Source: JADGHX01 sp035760965 (GTDB lineage Bacteria > Pseudomonadota > Gammaproteobacteria > Steroidobacterales > Steroidobacteraceae). Taken from it: a stretch of 64,000 nt of DNA. Positions 7,794 through 16,296 of this stretch are shown here, in pieces. The notes beneath the pieces were generated by a model. It was not told where the DNA came from, ran no database searches, and saw nothing but the letters and a program-made list of their open reading frames with translations. The stretch covers positions 150,044 through 214,043 of the forward strand of contig DASTRY010000039.1 of the NCBI GenBank assembly GCA_035760965.1. Reading direction: 5' to 3'. How positions within the stretch are numbered: position 1 is the first letter of the stretch; every line of letters starts with the position of its first letter. The translations under genes were made by a program, and so were the position numbers.

Positions 7794-8630
7794 ATGGCAA
7801 TTTCGCGCACTCAGCCACTCATCCGCTCCCTCTCGAAGGGAATCGCCGTCGCGGTGCTCGTTTGCGCGGGGATGCACGGTGCGTTCGCGAAAGACATCCC
7901 GAGCCACAAGGTGAGGATCGAGGGGTCGGGATCGCGCACGGTCATCCTCGAGGCGGGTCTCGGAGATACCCTCGATGTCTGGAAAGATATCCAGCCCCGA
8001 ATCGCGGACCACTGTGCACGCACGTTGGCTTATACCCGCGCGGGATATCTCGGCAGCGATCCCGCGGGGGACGGACCGCGCGATTCGGCGACCGTCGTCG
8101 ATGAGCTGCGGGAAGAGCTCGCCAAGCGCAACCTCGCTCCCCCCTACGTGCTGGTGGGACACTCGCTCGGCGGGTTGTACATGCAGTACTTCGCCCGCAA
8201 TTACCCGCGCGACGTAGTGGGACTCGTGCTGGTGGACTCCACGCACTGGAACCAGCACATGGAGATCGATACTTCGGCGAACACCGCCTATCTACGCGGC
8301 CGCGAAGTTACCCTTTTCATGCCCTGGATCATGCGGCGCGAGTTCAAAGACAGTATTTCGGCCGGAGAGCAGGTACATGAGAGTCCTCCCGCGCAGTTCG
8401 TGCCGACGATCGTCCTGTCGAGCACGGTCGGGCCGAAGGGGGAGACACCCGCCGCACGTGCGCTTGCCGCGCGCATGCAAGATGAGATCGCGGCCGACTT
8501 CCCGGGCTCGCAGCACATCCGGGTGGATGGCGCGGGCCACTACATCCAACGCGATCGGCCCGATGTGGTGATCGAAGCGGTGCGCCGGCTCGCCGGCTGT
8601 GAGCAGGGCGAGCCGCCGCACGCGAAATAG
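7794..8630 (+). CDS. Secreted alpha/beta hydrolase
   Basis: A 278-residue alpha/beta hydrolase exported by a Sec signal (RSLSKGIAVAVLVCAGMHGAFA, cleavage near residue 32). The nucleophile elbow VGHSLGG places Ser at 124. The acidic member is probably in the VLVDSTHW segment or after FVPTIVLSS, and the triad His is in GAGHYIQRDRP near the C-terminus. ATG at 7794 is chosen because it begins directly before the signal peptide. The fold and HSLGG motif fit esterases or haloperoxidase-like hydrolases, and the substrate is not evident. It is divergent from the two XRE regulators. Confidence 0.8.
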   Translation: MAISRTQPLIRSLSKGIAVAVLVCAGMHGAFAKDIPSHKVRIEGSGSRTVILEAGLGDTLDVWKDIQPRIADHCARTLAYTRAGYLGSDPAGDGPRDSATVVDELREELAKRNLAPPYVLVGHSLGGLYMQYFARNYPRDVVGLVLVDSTHWNQHMEIDTSANTAYLRGREVTLFMPWIMRREFKDSISAGEQVHESPPAQFVPTIVLSSTVGPKGETPAARALAARMQDEIAADFPGSQHIRVDGAGHYIQRDRPDVVIEAVRRLAGCEQGEPPHAK

Positions 8631-8638
8631 AGGCGGGT

Positions 8639-9064
8639 TTACTTCTTCTTGTTCTTGCGCTTGCGGGTCAGACCCCACTTCTTCTTCCAGTCCTTGATCG
8701 AGAAGACGGACGGACCGTACTCGCGCGAGATCTCGGCAACCGTCTTCCCGCCCTCTTCGACCGCACGCTTCACGGCCGCTTTGACGTCGGCGCCGTAGCG
8801 CGTGCCGCGCGAGCGCAGCGGCGGGCGGCCGCGCCGCTTGCCGGTCGCCGCGCCGTTGCCGACCTGCGGCGCGTGCAGCTTGGCGCGCAAGCTCTGCGAG
8901 CCGAACGGCAGCAGTTGCAGAATCAACTCGTCGATGCTCTTGAGACCCACGCGCGCCGGCAGTGCCGCGAACTGCTTCGACGTCCGGGCCTTGATGCGCT
9001 TCTCGAGCGTCCGGCGGCGGCGCTCGAGCCGATTCAATTCAGCTTGCAGAGTTTGCAGATTCAT
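8639..9064 (-). CDS. Small basic protein with coiled coil, AT-hook-like motif and HTH
   Basis: A 141-residue protein not assigned to a named family. Residues 1-28 are strongly charged and helical (NLQTLQAELNRLERRRRTLE), a likely coiled coil. A Gly/Lys/Arg linker holds GKRRGRPPL at 75-83, the R-G-R-P core of an AT-hook. Residues 95-132 look like a helix-turn-helix (VKRAVEEGGKTVAEISREYG, then SVFSIKDWKKKWG). The C-terminus is a run of Lys/Arg. This layout resembles nucleoid-associated or silencing proteins of H-NS/MvaT-like logic (oligomerisation plus minor-groove binding), which is inference. It is divergent from a BetI-like TetR gene. Confidence 0.6.
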   Translation of the reverse strand: MNLQTLQAELNRLERRRRTLEKRIKARTSKQFAALPARVGLKSIDELILQLLPFGSQSLRAKLHAPQVGNGAATGKRRGRPPLRSRGTRYGADVKAAVKRAVEEGGKTVAEISREYGPSVFSIKDWKKKWGLTRKRKNKKK

Positions 9065-9257
9065 GACAGGTCGATTCAGGGTGTGGTGGTAAAAACCGCG
9101 GGTATCCTAATGAATTTGCCTCGAATGCGCGAATCGGGCTGTGGCGAATGTCCTGCAGGACGCGTGCATGCGCGCGCCGCCGCGTGCTTCCCCGCTAGGC
9201 GCGCAGGCACGATGCTAAAACCCGCACGGCGCCGCCGCGCTTTGGCATCATGCGGCA

Positions 9258-9896
9258 ATGTCACCGCGTAAACCCCGATTCGAGCGGCACGTGCCCGAAG
9301 TGCGCAGGCTGCGCTTGATCGAGGCCACCATCGAATGCCTGAAGCGCTATGGGCACGAGGGACTCTCGGTGAGACGCATCAGCGCCGAGGCCGGGGTCTC
9401 CATCGGGCTCATCAACCATCACTTCCCGACGAAGAATGCGCTGGTCGCAGAGGCGTATCGCCACTTCAACGCGCAGTTGAACCAGGGCGTCATCGATGCG
9501 ATGGAGCACGCGCAATCGGCGCGCGGGCGCTTGCGCGCGCTGTTTCGCGCGATCTTCTCGCCTCCGAACCTCGATCGCGACACGCTGACCGTCTGGATCG
9601 TGCTGTGGGGTCTCTATCACCACTCGCGCGAGATTCAGAAGGTGCACGCCGAAGCCTACGGCGGCTATGTCGAGATGCTGCGCGAGGCGCTCGCGGCCTT
9701 GCAGAAGGAAGCGGGGAAATTCCGCATGAACCTGCGCCTTGCGGCCATCGGCACGCAGGCGCTGCTCGATGGGCTATGGCTCGAGTGGTGTCTGGACCCG
9801 GACAACTTCTCGCCGCAAGAGGCGGTGCAGCTCTGCGAATCGTGGGTGGACAGCCTGTACGGCTCCGCCCGCTCAACCCGCCAACGCCGCGCGTGA
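9258..9896 (+). CDS. TetR-family regulator, BetI-like
   Basis: A 212-residue repressor. The HTH (about 15-65) is canonical: RLIEATIECLKRYGHEGLSV, RRISAEAGVSIGLINHHFPT, KNALVAEAY. The C-terminal domain carries features of the BetI type (WIVLWGLYHHSREIQKVHAE, ALLDGLWLEWCLDP). BetI proteins regulate choline/betaine genes. No bet genes are present, but the convergent neighbour operon encodes a GcvT-like protein, a fold used in methyl-group removal from betaine-type compounds, which makes a functional link attractive. The 3' end overlaps the flavoprotein gene on the other strand by 24 bases. Confidence 0.85.
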   Translation: MSPRKPRFERHVPEVRRLRLIEATIECLKRYGHEGLSVRRISAEAGVSIGLINHHFPTKNALVAEAYRHFNAQLNQGVIDAMEHAQSARGRLRALFRAIFSPPNLDRDTLTVWIVLWGLYHHSREIQKVHAEAYGGYVEMLREALAALQKEAGKFRMNLRLAAIGTQALLDGLWLEWCLDPDNFSPQEAVQLCESWVDSLYGSARSTRQRRA

Positions 9897-11435
9897 GGCG
9901 AGCAAACCCGACTGACCGACGATGCCCGGCCCGGGATGCATCCCGGCACCGCACAGGAAATAGCCCGGAATCGGAGTCGCGTAGCGCGACAGCTGAGGCA
10001 CGGGTCGCATGAAGAGAATCTGATCGAGCATCAGCTCGCCCTGCGAGAGCGCGCCCTCCCGCAATCCGAAGCGCGCCGCGAGCGTGGCGGGGCTCAGCAC
10101 CGCGCGCGCGCTCACGCGCGCGGTGAACCCGGGAACGTGGCGCTCGATGATCGCGAACGCGCGATCGGCAATGATCTTTTCGCGGATGCGGTCCCAGCGC
10201 CCCTCGCGCAGGGTGTAGGGCGTGAACTGCACGTGAACCACCGCAACGTGCTTGCCCGCAGGGGCAAGGCGCGGCTCCGCAACGCTCGGGAACCGCACTT
10301 CGATGAACGGCTCCTCGGAACCGCGGCCGTACTTCGTGGCGTCGTACGCGCGCTCCACGTGACGCACGCTGGGCGCAATGAGCACGGCGCCGGTGGGCGG
10401 TGCGCTCACACCGGGCACCGGCGGGAGCGCATCGAGCGCGACCAGAATCTTGGTCGCCACGCCGCGGAACCGAATGTGGCGCACGGCATGCATGAGCTCC
10501 GGATCGAGGTGCACCGGATCCAGCAGCTCGAGCAGACTGCGATACGGATCCAGGCTCGATACGACCGTGCGCGCCGCGATCTCCTCGCCCGAGGCGAGCG
10601 CGAGGCCGGCCACCCGCCCTTCCCGGACGATCACTCGGGTCGCCGCGGCGTTCGTCTCGATGGTGACCCCCGCGGCACGCGCCTTGTCGGCGAGCATCGA
10701 GACCAAAGTCGCAGGGCCACCCACTAGCCGCAGGCGTTCGCTGAACACACCTGGAGCCGCGCCGACATGCCGATGCAGCAACGTGTAGGCCGTTCCGCCG
10801 GCGATCGGCCCTTGGCACACGTCCATGACGCCGAGCGCGGCAAGCGTGCCCTTCAACCGGTCGGACTCGAACCAGTCGTCCAGCAGATCGCCGAGCGCCA
10901 TCGGCAGCGTGCGCAGCAGCTCGATCATGCCGGTCCGGCCCAGCGCGCGGAATTTGCGGCCGAGCCCGGCGAGCCCGATGACTTCTTTTGCGGTATCGAA
11001 GTCGATGCGCGGCGCCGGCATGCGGTACAGCTCCGCGAGGAAGCCGGCGAGCTGCGTCATGCGCTCCGCAAACGCGGGCCAGTTCTGCGAGTCGTACTGC
11101 GAGAATGCGCTGAGACCTGCAGCAGTTTCCGCAATCGACGAGCGCAGCAGGAGCGGCGCATCGTGCGACAGAGAAATGACTGCCGGGTCGGACACCGGCT
11201 GCGCCTCCGGCCGCGCGCCGAGCAAGCCGATGATGTCGAGCGACAAGTGCCCCACATCATGCGCGAGCGGCGCCGCGCGAAAACCCGGCGCGAATTCGAT
11301 CTCGCGGAACGCACCGCCGAGCTCCGCGTTCGCCTCGACGAGCAGGACCCGCGAGCCGCGCTGCGCCAAGCGAATCGCAGCGACCAGGGCATCCGGGTCG
11401 CCGCCGACGATGATGCTGTCGAAGGTGCGTGCCAT
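9873..11435 (-). CDS. Phytoene-desaturase-like NAD(P)/FAD oxidoreductase with altered dinucleotide motif
   Basis: A 520-residue flavoprotein of the amine oxidase/phytoene dehydrogenase superfamily, third gene of a GcvT-like/flavoprotein operon. The N-terminal Rossmann motif reads VGGDPDALVAAIRLAQRG instead of GxGxxG: two of three glycines are changed. The downstream acidic residue for ribose (VLLVEANAELGG) and the C-terminal FAD motif (YFLCGAGMHPGPGIVG) remain. ATG at 11435 starts directly before the motif. Its upstream neighbour is a paralogue with an intact motif and a similar C-terminus (GYYQCGSSSHPGGGVMG). The pair may form a heteromer with one diverged subunit; the reaction is unknown. 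Confidence 0.78.
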   Translation of the reverse strand: MARTFDSIIVGGDPDALVAAIRLAQRGSRVLLVEANAELGGAFREIEFAPGFRAAPLAHDVGHLSLDIIGLLGARPEAQPVSDPAVISLSHDAPLLLRSSIAETAAGLSAFSQYDSQNWPAFAERMTQLAGFLAELYRMPAPRIDFDTAKEVIGLAGLGRKFRALGRTGMIELLRTLPMALGDLLDDWFESDRLKGTLAALGVMDVCQGPIAGGTAYTLLHRHVGAAPGVFSERLRLVGGPATLVSMLADKARAAGVTIETNAAATRVIVREGRVAGLALASGEEIAARTVVSSLDPYRSLLELLDPVHLDPELMHAVRHIRFRGVATKILVALDALPPVPGVSAPPTGAVLIAPSVRHVERAYDATKYGRGSEEPFIEVRFPSVAEPRLAPAGKHVAVVHVQFTPYTLREGRWDRIREKIIADRAFAIIERHVPGFTARVSARAVLSPATLAARFGLREGALSQGELMLDQILFMRPVPQLSRYATPIPGYFLCGAGMHPGPGIVGQSGLLASRAALAG

Positions 11436-11445
11436 GCGTCGCGCC

Positions 11446-13023
11446 TCAGTGATCCGCGAGGATGCGCAGCGCCGCGAGCCGTCCCGCCGCACCCATCACG
11501 CCGCCGCCCGGGTGGCTGCTCGAGCCGCACTGGTAGTAGCCGCGAATCGGCGTGCGATAGCTCGCCCATCGCGCCGCGGGCCGCAGGAAGAAGAGCTGCT
11601 GGAGCGCGAGCTCGCCCTGAAAAATGTTGCCCTCCGATAGCCCCACGGTGCGCTCGATGTCCGCCGGCGTCAGCACCTGACGGCCGATGATCGCGGACTT
11701 CAAGTTCGGCGCGTATTCGCTCAGCGTGTCGATGACCGCGTCGCCGAACGCCTCGCGCTTCGCGTCCGTCCAGCCCCCGTCGATCTGATACGGCGCGTAC
11801 TGCACGAAGATGCTCGCGACGTGCTGTCCCGGCGGCGCCATGTTCGGATCGATCATCGAGGGGAACACGATGTCCATGTACGGCTTGCGCGAGAACGAGC
11901 CGTACTTCGCGTCGTCGTACGCGCGCTCGAGATAGTCGACGCTCGGGCTGATCGAGAACGCGCCCTTGTGCCAGGGGCCGATGCCCGGCAGGCACGTGAA
12001 GTCGGGCAGCTCGGCCAACGCGAGATTCACCTTCCCCGAGGACCCGCGGAAGCGGAACCGGCGCACCTGCGTCAGCAGCTCATCGGGCAGCTCCTTGCTC
12101 TCGACGAGCTCGAGATACGTGCGGCGCGCGTCGAGACCGGACACGACGACCGGCGCTGCGATCTCCTCGCCGCTTTCGAGCACGACGCCGCTCGCACGGC
12201 CGTTCTTCACGAGCACCTGCTTGACGGGCGCCTCCGTGCGCAGCGTCGCGCCGAACGCGCGCGCCGCGCTCGCGATCGCCTGGCTCACCGTGCCGTTGCC
12301 GCCCTTGCAGAACCCCCACGCGCGGAATGCGCCGTCGATCTCGCCCATGTAGTGATGGAGCAGCACGTACGCCGAGCCCGGCGAGCGCGGCCCCATGAAG
12401 GTGCCGATGATGCCGCTCGCAGACTTCGTCGCCTTCAGCGGACCGAATTCGAACCACTCGTCGAGATAGTCCGCGGAGCTCATCGTCATGAGCTTGTAGA
12501 GCTGCTGGAACCGCTCGGCGCCGAGCGAGCGCAGATATCCGCCGAGCCGCAGCATGCCGCGCAGATCGCCGATGCCGAGCGCGGTCGGATCGGGCGGAAT
12601 CATCCCGAGCAGCGGCTTCACCGCGCGCGCCATGTGATACATCAAGCGCCCGAACTCGGCGTACGCATCGGCGTCGTGCGGCGAGTGGCGATAGATCTCG
12701 CGCCGCGTGAGATCGGAGTCGCCCCAGGCGGCGAGATAGTCGCCGTTCGGCAGCGGCGTCACCGTGCTCTCGAGCGGCAGGATGTGCAAGCCGTGCTTCG
12801 GCAGCTCGAGCTCGCGAATGATCTCCGGTCGCAGCAAGCTGACGACGTACGAGAACACCGAGAACGTGAAGCCCGGGAAGATCTGCTCGCTCACCGCCGC
12901 GCCGCCGAGGATGTGCCGGCGTTCGAGCACCAGCACCTTCTTGCCGGCGCGCGCGAGGTACGCGGCGTTCACGAGCCCGTTGTGCCCGCCGCCGATGACG
13001 ATGACATCCCATGCCTGCGTCAT
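11446..13023 (-). CDS. Phytoene-desaturase-like NAD(P)/FAD-dependent oxidoreductase
   Basis: A 525-residue flavoprotein, second gene of the operon. It has the complete N-terminal FAD motif VIGGGHNGLVNAAYLARAGK, VLVLERRHILGGAA, and the C-terminal motif with a Gly-rich end (CGSSSHPGGGVMGAAG). The family also includes carotenoid desaturases/isomerases and retinol saturase, and many bacterial members lie outside carotenoid pathways. No carotenoid gene is nearby. The stop of the GcvT-like gene and this ATG are separated by one base, so the genes are coupled, and the next flavoprotein follows after 10 bases. The context suggests oxidation of a methylated or quaternary-amine-like compound, which is inference. 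Confidence 0.82.
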   Translation of the reverse strand: MTQAWDVIVIGGGHNGLVNAAYLARAGKKVLVLERRHILGGAAVSEQIFPGFTFSVFSYVVSLLRPEIIRELELPKHGLHILPLESTVTPLPNGDYLAAWGDSDLTRREIYRHSPHDADAYAEFGRLMYHMARAVKPLLGMIPPDPTALGIGDLRGMLRLGGYLRSLGAERFQQLYKLMTMSSADYLDEWFEFGPLKATKSASGIIGTFMGPRSPGSAYVLLHHYMGEIDGAFRAWGFCKGGNGTVSQAIASAARAFGATLRTEAPVKQVLVKNGRASGVVLESGEEIAAPVVVSGLDARRTYLELVESKELPDELLTQVRRFRFRGSSGKVNLALAELPDFTCLPGIGPWHKGAFSISPSVDYLERAYDDAKYGSFSRKPYMDIVFPSMIDPNMAPPGQHVASIFVQYAPYQIDGGWTDAKREAFGDAVIDTLSEYAPNLKSAIIGRQVLTPADIERTVGLSEGNIFQGELALQQLFFLRPAARWASYRTPIRGYYQCGSSSHPGGGVMGAAGRLAALRILADH

Positions 13024-13024
13024 C

Positions 13025-14215
13025 TCACGCCCTCTTTCGCTCGGGATCGAAGAACGGCAGCTTGCGCACCCAGCCGTGGGCCCGCTGGCGCCGATGCTCG
13101 ACCGTGACTTCGATCTCGATGCTCGTATCCGGAGCGAAGTGCGGCGCTTCGATGTGGGCAAGCGCGATGTACTTCTTCAGCAGCGGCGACCAGCAACCGC
13201 TCGAGGCATAGCCGATCTGCTTGCCGCCGCGATAAATCGGCACGCTCGTGCGCCACGCAACCGTCGGCAGCACGGGCGCGAGGCCGACCGCCGTGAAGAG
13301 CGCCTCGAAGGAATCCCAGTCGACTTCGATGCCGACGAAGCGCCACGCCGGCCCGCGCTGCCGCTCGGCCGCGAGCGCGGCGCGGCCGTTGAACGGCCCC
13401 TTGTCGAGATTCACCGTCCAATCGAGCGAGAGCTCGAACGGCGAGGACTTCTGGCTCTCGATGAGCGCGTGGTGCGCGCCCGTGTAGTCCACCTCGGCCA
13501 TCAGGAGCCCCGCTTCGATACGCGCGATGTCGAGCGCCCAGATGCCGGCGGGTGTGAGCCCGTAATCGGCGCCCGCACGCATCAGCGCGTCCCAGACATG
13601 CAGCGCATCCGAGGCGGGAATCCAGATCTCGTAGCCGAGGTCGCCCGTGTAACCGGTGCGCGAGATCTCCACGTCGACCGCCGAAATGCGCGCCGGCGTG
13701 ACACGAAAGTACTTCAGCGTCGCGATCGACGAATCCTCGCACACCTGCGCGAGCACTTCGCGAGCGAGCGGTCCCTGCAGCGCGAGCGCGCCCACGATCG
13801 CGGAGACATCGTCGATGCGCACGTCCAGGCCGAACGCGTTCTGGTGCAGCCAACGGTAGCTCGGGTCCGCGGAAGTCAGCCGGTATCGCCCCTCGCCGAG
13901 GCAGCTGATCGTGCCGTCATCCATCATCTTGCCGTGGCCGTCGCACCAGCCGGTGTACATCACCTGCCCCGCTTGCAGCTTGGCGACGTTGCGCGTGACC
14001 ACGCGGTCGAGCAGCCGGGCCGCATCCCGGCCGGTCACGTGGTACTTGTAGAGTGGCGAGACGTCCAGCAGCGCAGCGGCGTTGCGGATGGCGGCATACT
14101 CGCGATCGTGCAGCCAGTCGTACGAGCTTGCGACGCCATAGCCCGCCCACCGGCGCCACGTCTGGCCGAGAACGAGAGGCGCCGTGCGCGCATGAAATGG
14201 CGTAGTTTTCAGCAC
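13025..14215 (-). CDS. Aminomethyltransferase-family (GcvT/DmdA-like) protein
   Basis: A 396-residue folate-binding protein of the GcvT superfamily. Visible blocks are ASSYDWLHDREYAAIRNAAALLDVSPL, TRNVAKLQAGQVMYTGWCDG, SRTGYTGDLGYEIWI (the conserved TGYTGExGYE element) and WALDIARIEAGL (R-x-E-x-G). The C-terminal barrel includes GGKQIGYASSGCWSPLL. The start is set at GTG 14215 with AAGGG a few bases upstream. There is no glycine cleavage H or P protein here. Standing first in an operon with two flavoproteins, it is more likely a demethylase-type enzyme moving a methyl group to tetrahydrofolate than the glycine cleavage T-protein. Confidence 0.82.
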   Translation of the reverse strand: MLKTTPFHARTAPLVLGQTWRRWAGYGVASSYDWLHDREYAAIRNAAALLDVSPLYKYHVTGRDAARLLDRVVTRNVAKLQAGQVMYTGWCDGHGKMMDDGTISCLGEGRYRLTSADPSYRWLHQNAFGLDVRIDDVSAIVGALALQGPLAREVLAQVCEDSSIATLKYFRVTPARISAVDVEISRTGYTGDLGYEIWIPASDALHVWDALMRAGADYGLTPAGIWALDIARIEAGLLMAEVDYTGAHHALIESQKSSPFELSLDWTVNLDKGPFNGRAALAAERQRGPAWRFVGIEVDWDSFEALFTAVGLAPVLPTVAWRTSVPIYRGGKQIGYASSGCWSPLLKKYIALAHIEAPHFAPDTSIEIEVTVEHRRQRAHGWVRKLPFFDPERKRA

Positions 14216-14312
14216 AGCGACCCTTCTTGTTGAACGATCGTACAGCAAGCCCGCGGGAGGCGTCCAGAATCGGCGGGCACCTTCACCGCGCGCCGCGTAG
14301 ACTAAAGCGCGT

Positions 14313-14771
14313 ATGGATACTTCTCCACTCACCCGCACACACGGTGCCTATACCCTGTCCGACGATCCGGCCCGTCTCGACCTCGCCGCGATGCACGCGT
14401 ACCTGCGGCGCGCGTACTGGTCCGAGGAGATTCCGTTCGACGTCGTCGCGCGCGCGGCGCGCGCCTCGCTCTGCATCGGCGCGTACGATCCGAGCGGCGC
14501 GCAGGTCGGGCTCGTCCGCCTCATTTCGGACTACGCGACCTTTTGCTACGTATGCGACGTGTACGTGCTCGAGGAGCACCGCGGCCGCGGGCTGTCGAAA
14601 GCCATGATGGCGATGGCCGTCGAGCACCCGCGCCTGCAGGGGCTGCGACGCTGGAACCTGGTCACCAATGATGCGCACGGCCTGTATCGTCGGTTCGGGT
14701 TCGGTCCACCCGCGCACCCGGAGCGCTACATGGAGCGCACCGTGCCGGATATCTACAAGCGCGGCGGCTAG
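14313..14771 (+). CDS. GNAT-family N-acetyltransferase
   Basis: A 152-residue single-domain acetyltransferase. The acetyl-CoA pyrophosphate-binding loop is in VYVLEEHRGRGLSKAMMAMA (R-G-R-G at 90-93), followed by LVTNDAHGLYRRFGF, the usual motif B end with Tyr-x-x-x-G-F. The family signature opening LRRAYWSEEIPFDVVARAA is typical of small GNAT proteins of unknown substrate in proteobacteria. Its last 4 bases overlap the convergent DNA alkylation repair gene. Confidence 0.88.
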   Translation: MDTSPLTRTHGAYTLSDDPARLDLAAMHAYLRRAYWSEEIPFDVVARAARASLCIGAYDPSGAQVGLVRLISDYATFCYVCDVYVLEEHRGRGLSKAMMAMAVEHPRLQGLRRWNLVTNDAHGLYRRFGFGPPAHPERYMERTVPDIYKRGG

Positions 14772-15481
14772 CCACCGGCCATCCATCTCGCGCGCTCCGC
14801 GGCCGGAAAGTGCTCGATCGCATAGCGCAGCGCCGTGCGCGGCATCGCCCCAGCGTGCACTTTCAGAAACGAGCGCAGCGCCGCCGGACTCACGCGCTTG
14901 CCCACCTCGCGCAGCATCCAGCCGACCGCCTTGTGAATGAGATCATGCGCATCGCCGAGCAGCGCCTCGGCGACGCGCAGCGCGTCTTCGGCGGAGCCCT
15001 GCTTGATGTAGTGGAAGGTCGCCAGCATGGCGACACGTCGCGTCCACAGGTGGCGCGAGCGCGCGAGCCGATCGAGTACGGCCCGATCCTTGTCCGCGAG
15101 CCAGCCGCCGACGATGTACTCCGCGCTCGCATCGACCAGGTCCCAATTGTTGACGTGCGGCAAGCGCCGCAAATAGAGCCGATAGATGCGGCCGCGCACC
15201 GCCTCGTCCGTTGCCCGCGTGAACCGGTCCACGAGGATCAGGAGCGCGGTCAGCCGCTCCTCGTGAATCTTCGACGTCAAGAGCGTCTCGACCTCGGTGA
15301 GCGGTAGCTCGCGAAACCGGCGCGCGATGCGGCGCTGTTCGGGCACCGTACAACCGATGAAGACGTCGCCTTCGCCGTACTGGCCCTTGCCGGTCTTGAA
15401 GAAGCGCGCGACGTTCGCGGCGCGCGCCGGCGAGGCGACCCGTCGCAACGCGCGGCGGACATCATCGGCGCGAGCTGGCAT
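14768..15481 (-). CDS. DNA alkylation repair protein (AlkD/HEAT-repeat type)
   Basis: A 237-residue all-helical protein of the AlkD-like DNA alkylation repair family, which excises N3/N7-alkylated bases without flipping them. Family landmarks are the FFKTGKGQYGEGDVFIGCTV opening, VPEQRRIARRF, and the strongly conserved NNWDLVDASAEYIVGGWL with the Trp/Asp pair thought to contact DNA. It ends in HEAT-like helices (KAVGWMLREVGKRVSPAALR). The start is set at ATG 15481, giving a normal family N-terminus; an upstream ATG at 15508 overlaps the divergent phosphatase start codon. It shares a very short promoter region with that gene. Confidence 0.9.
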   Translation of the reverse strand: MPARADDVRRALRRVASPARAANVARFFKTGKGQYGEGDVFIGCTVPEQRRIARRFRELPLTEVETLLTSKIHEERLTALLILVDRFTRATDEAVRGRIYRLYLRRLPHVNNWDLVDASAEYIVGGWLADKDRAVLDRLARSRHLWTRRVAMLATFHYIKQGSAEDALRVAEALLGDAHDLIHKAVGWMLREVGKRVSPAALRSFLKVHAGAMPRTALRYAIEHFPAAERARWMAGG

Positions 15482-15506
15482 GGGCGGCGATGGTATCGTG
15501 CGCGTC

Positions 15507-16292
15507 ATGATCGAACACCTGCCCGCCCTGTTGAGACTGGCCGTCGAGGCCGCCGAGCTGCCCTCGCGCTTCATCCTCTCCGGCTTTCGCAACGAAGCAC
15601 TTCGCTACGAACAGAAGCCCGACGGCTCGCCGGTCACGCCGTTCGACAAGGAGGCCGAGCGCATGATCCGCGCGTTCCTGGCCGAGCGGCAGCCGCAGAG
15701 CTGGCCCGTGCTCGGCGAAGAGCTCGGCGGCGATACGGACGACGCGCAGTACCGGTGGGTCGTCGACCCGATCGATGGCACGCTGCCCTACACGCGCGGG
15801 CTGCCGACCTTCGGCACGTTGCTGGCGTTCGAGGAAGTGGCCACGCGTCGCGCGCTCATCGGCGTGATTCATCTGCCCGCGATGGGCGAGACCTACTCCG
15901 CGGCGCGCGGCCTCGGCACGTGGTGCAACGGCAAGCGCATGCAGGTGGCCCGGCCGCGCCCGCTGCGCGATTGCGTGATCTCTGCGCCCGCCGAACATCA
16001 CTTCAGACTGGCCGGCATCGCGGACACGCACGAGCAGCTTCGCGCCCAAGCGCCGCATCTGCGCGTGTTCGCGGACTGCTGGGCGCATGCGATGGTCGCG
16101 CGCGGCAGCATCGATGCGCTCGCCGAGTTCCGGCTCAGCCGCTGGGATATCGCTGCAACCGAAGTCGTCATCGAGGAAGCCGGCGGGGTCGTGATGACGC
16201 GCGAAGCGCCGTACGAGCCCGGCAAGTACGACTCGATCTTCGGCTCACCCGGAGCGGTGCGCGACGTCGCCGCGATCCTGCGCTATCCCTGA
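15507..16292 (+). CDS. Inositol-monophosphatase-family phosphatase (possibly histidinol-phosphatase)
   Basis: A 261-residue Mg-dependent phosphatase. All metal-binding motifs are present: GEE (Glu71/72), WVVDPIDGT with Asp87 and Asp90, and the late WDIAATEVVIEEAGG with the second metal Asp. Lys/Thr of the VTPFDKEAE segment is also conserved. The sequence YTRGLPTFGTLLAF resembles HisN-type histidinol phosphatases and SuhB-like enzymes; without other his genes nearby the substrate stays open (histidinol phosphate, inositol phosphate or 3'-phosphoadenosine compounds). It is cytoplasmic and divergent from the DNA alkylation repair gene. Confidence 0.85.
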   Translation: MIEHLPALLRLAVEAAELPSRFILSGFRNEALRYEQKPDGSPVTPFDKEAERMIRAFLAERQPQSWPVLGEELGGDTDDAQYRWVVDPIDGTLPYTRGLPTFGTLLAFEEVATRRALIGVIHLPAMGETYSAARGLGTWCNGKRMQVARPRPLRDCVISAPAEHHFRLAGIADTHEQLRAQAPHLRVFADCWAHAMVARGSIDALAEFRLSRWDIAATEVVIEEAGGVVMTREAPYEPGKYDSIFGSPGAVRDVAAILRYP

Positions 16293-16296
16293 CGTC

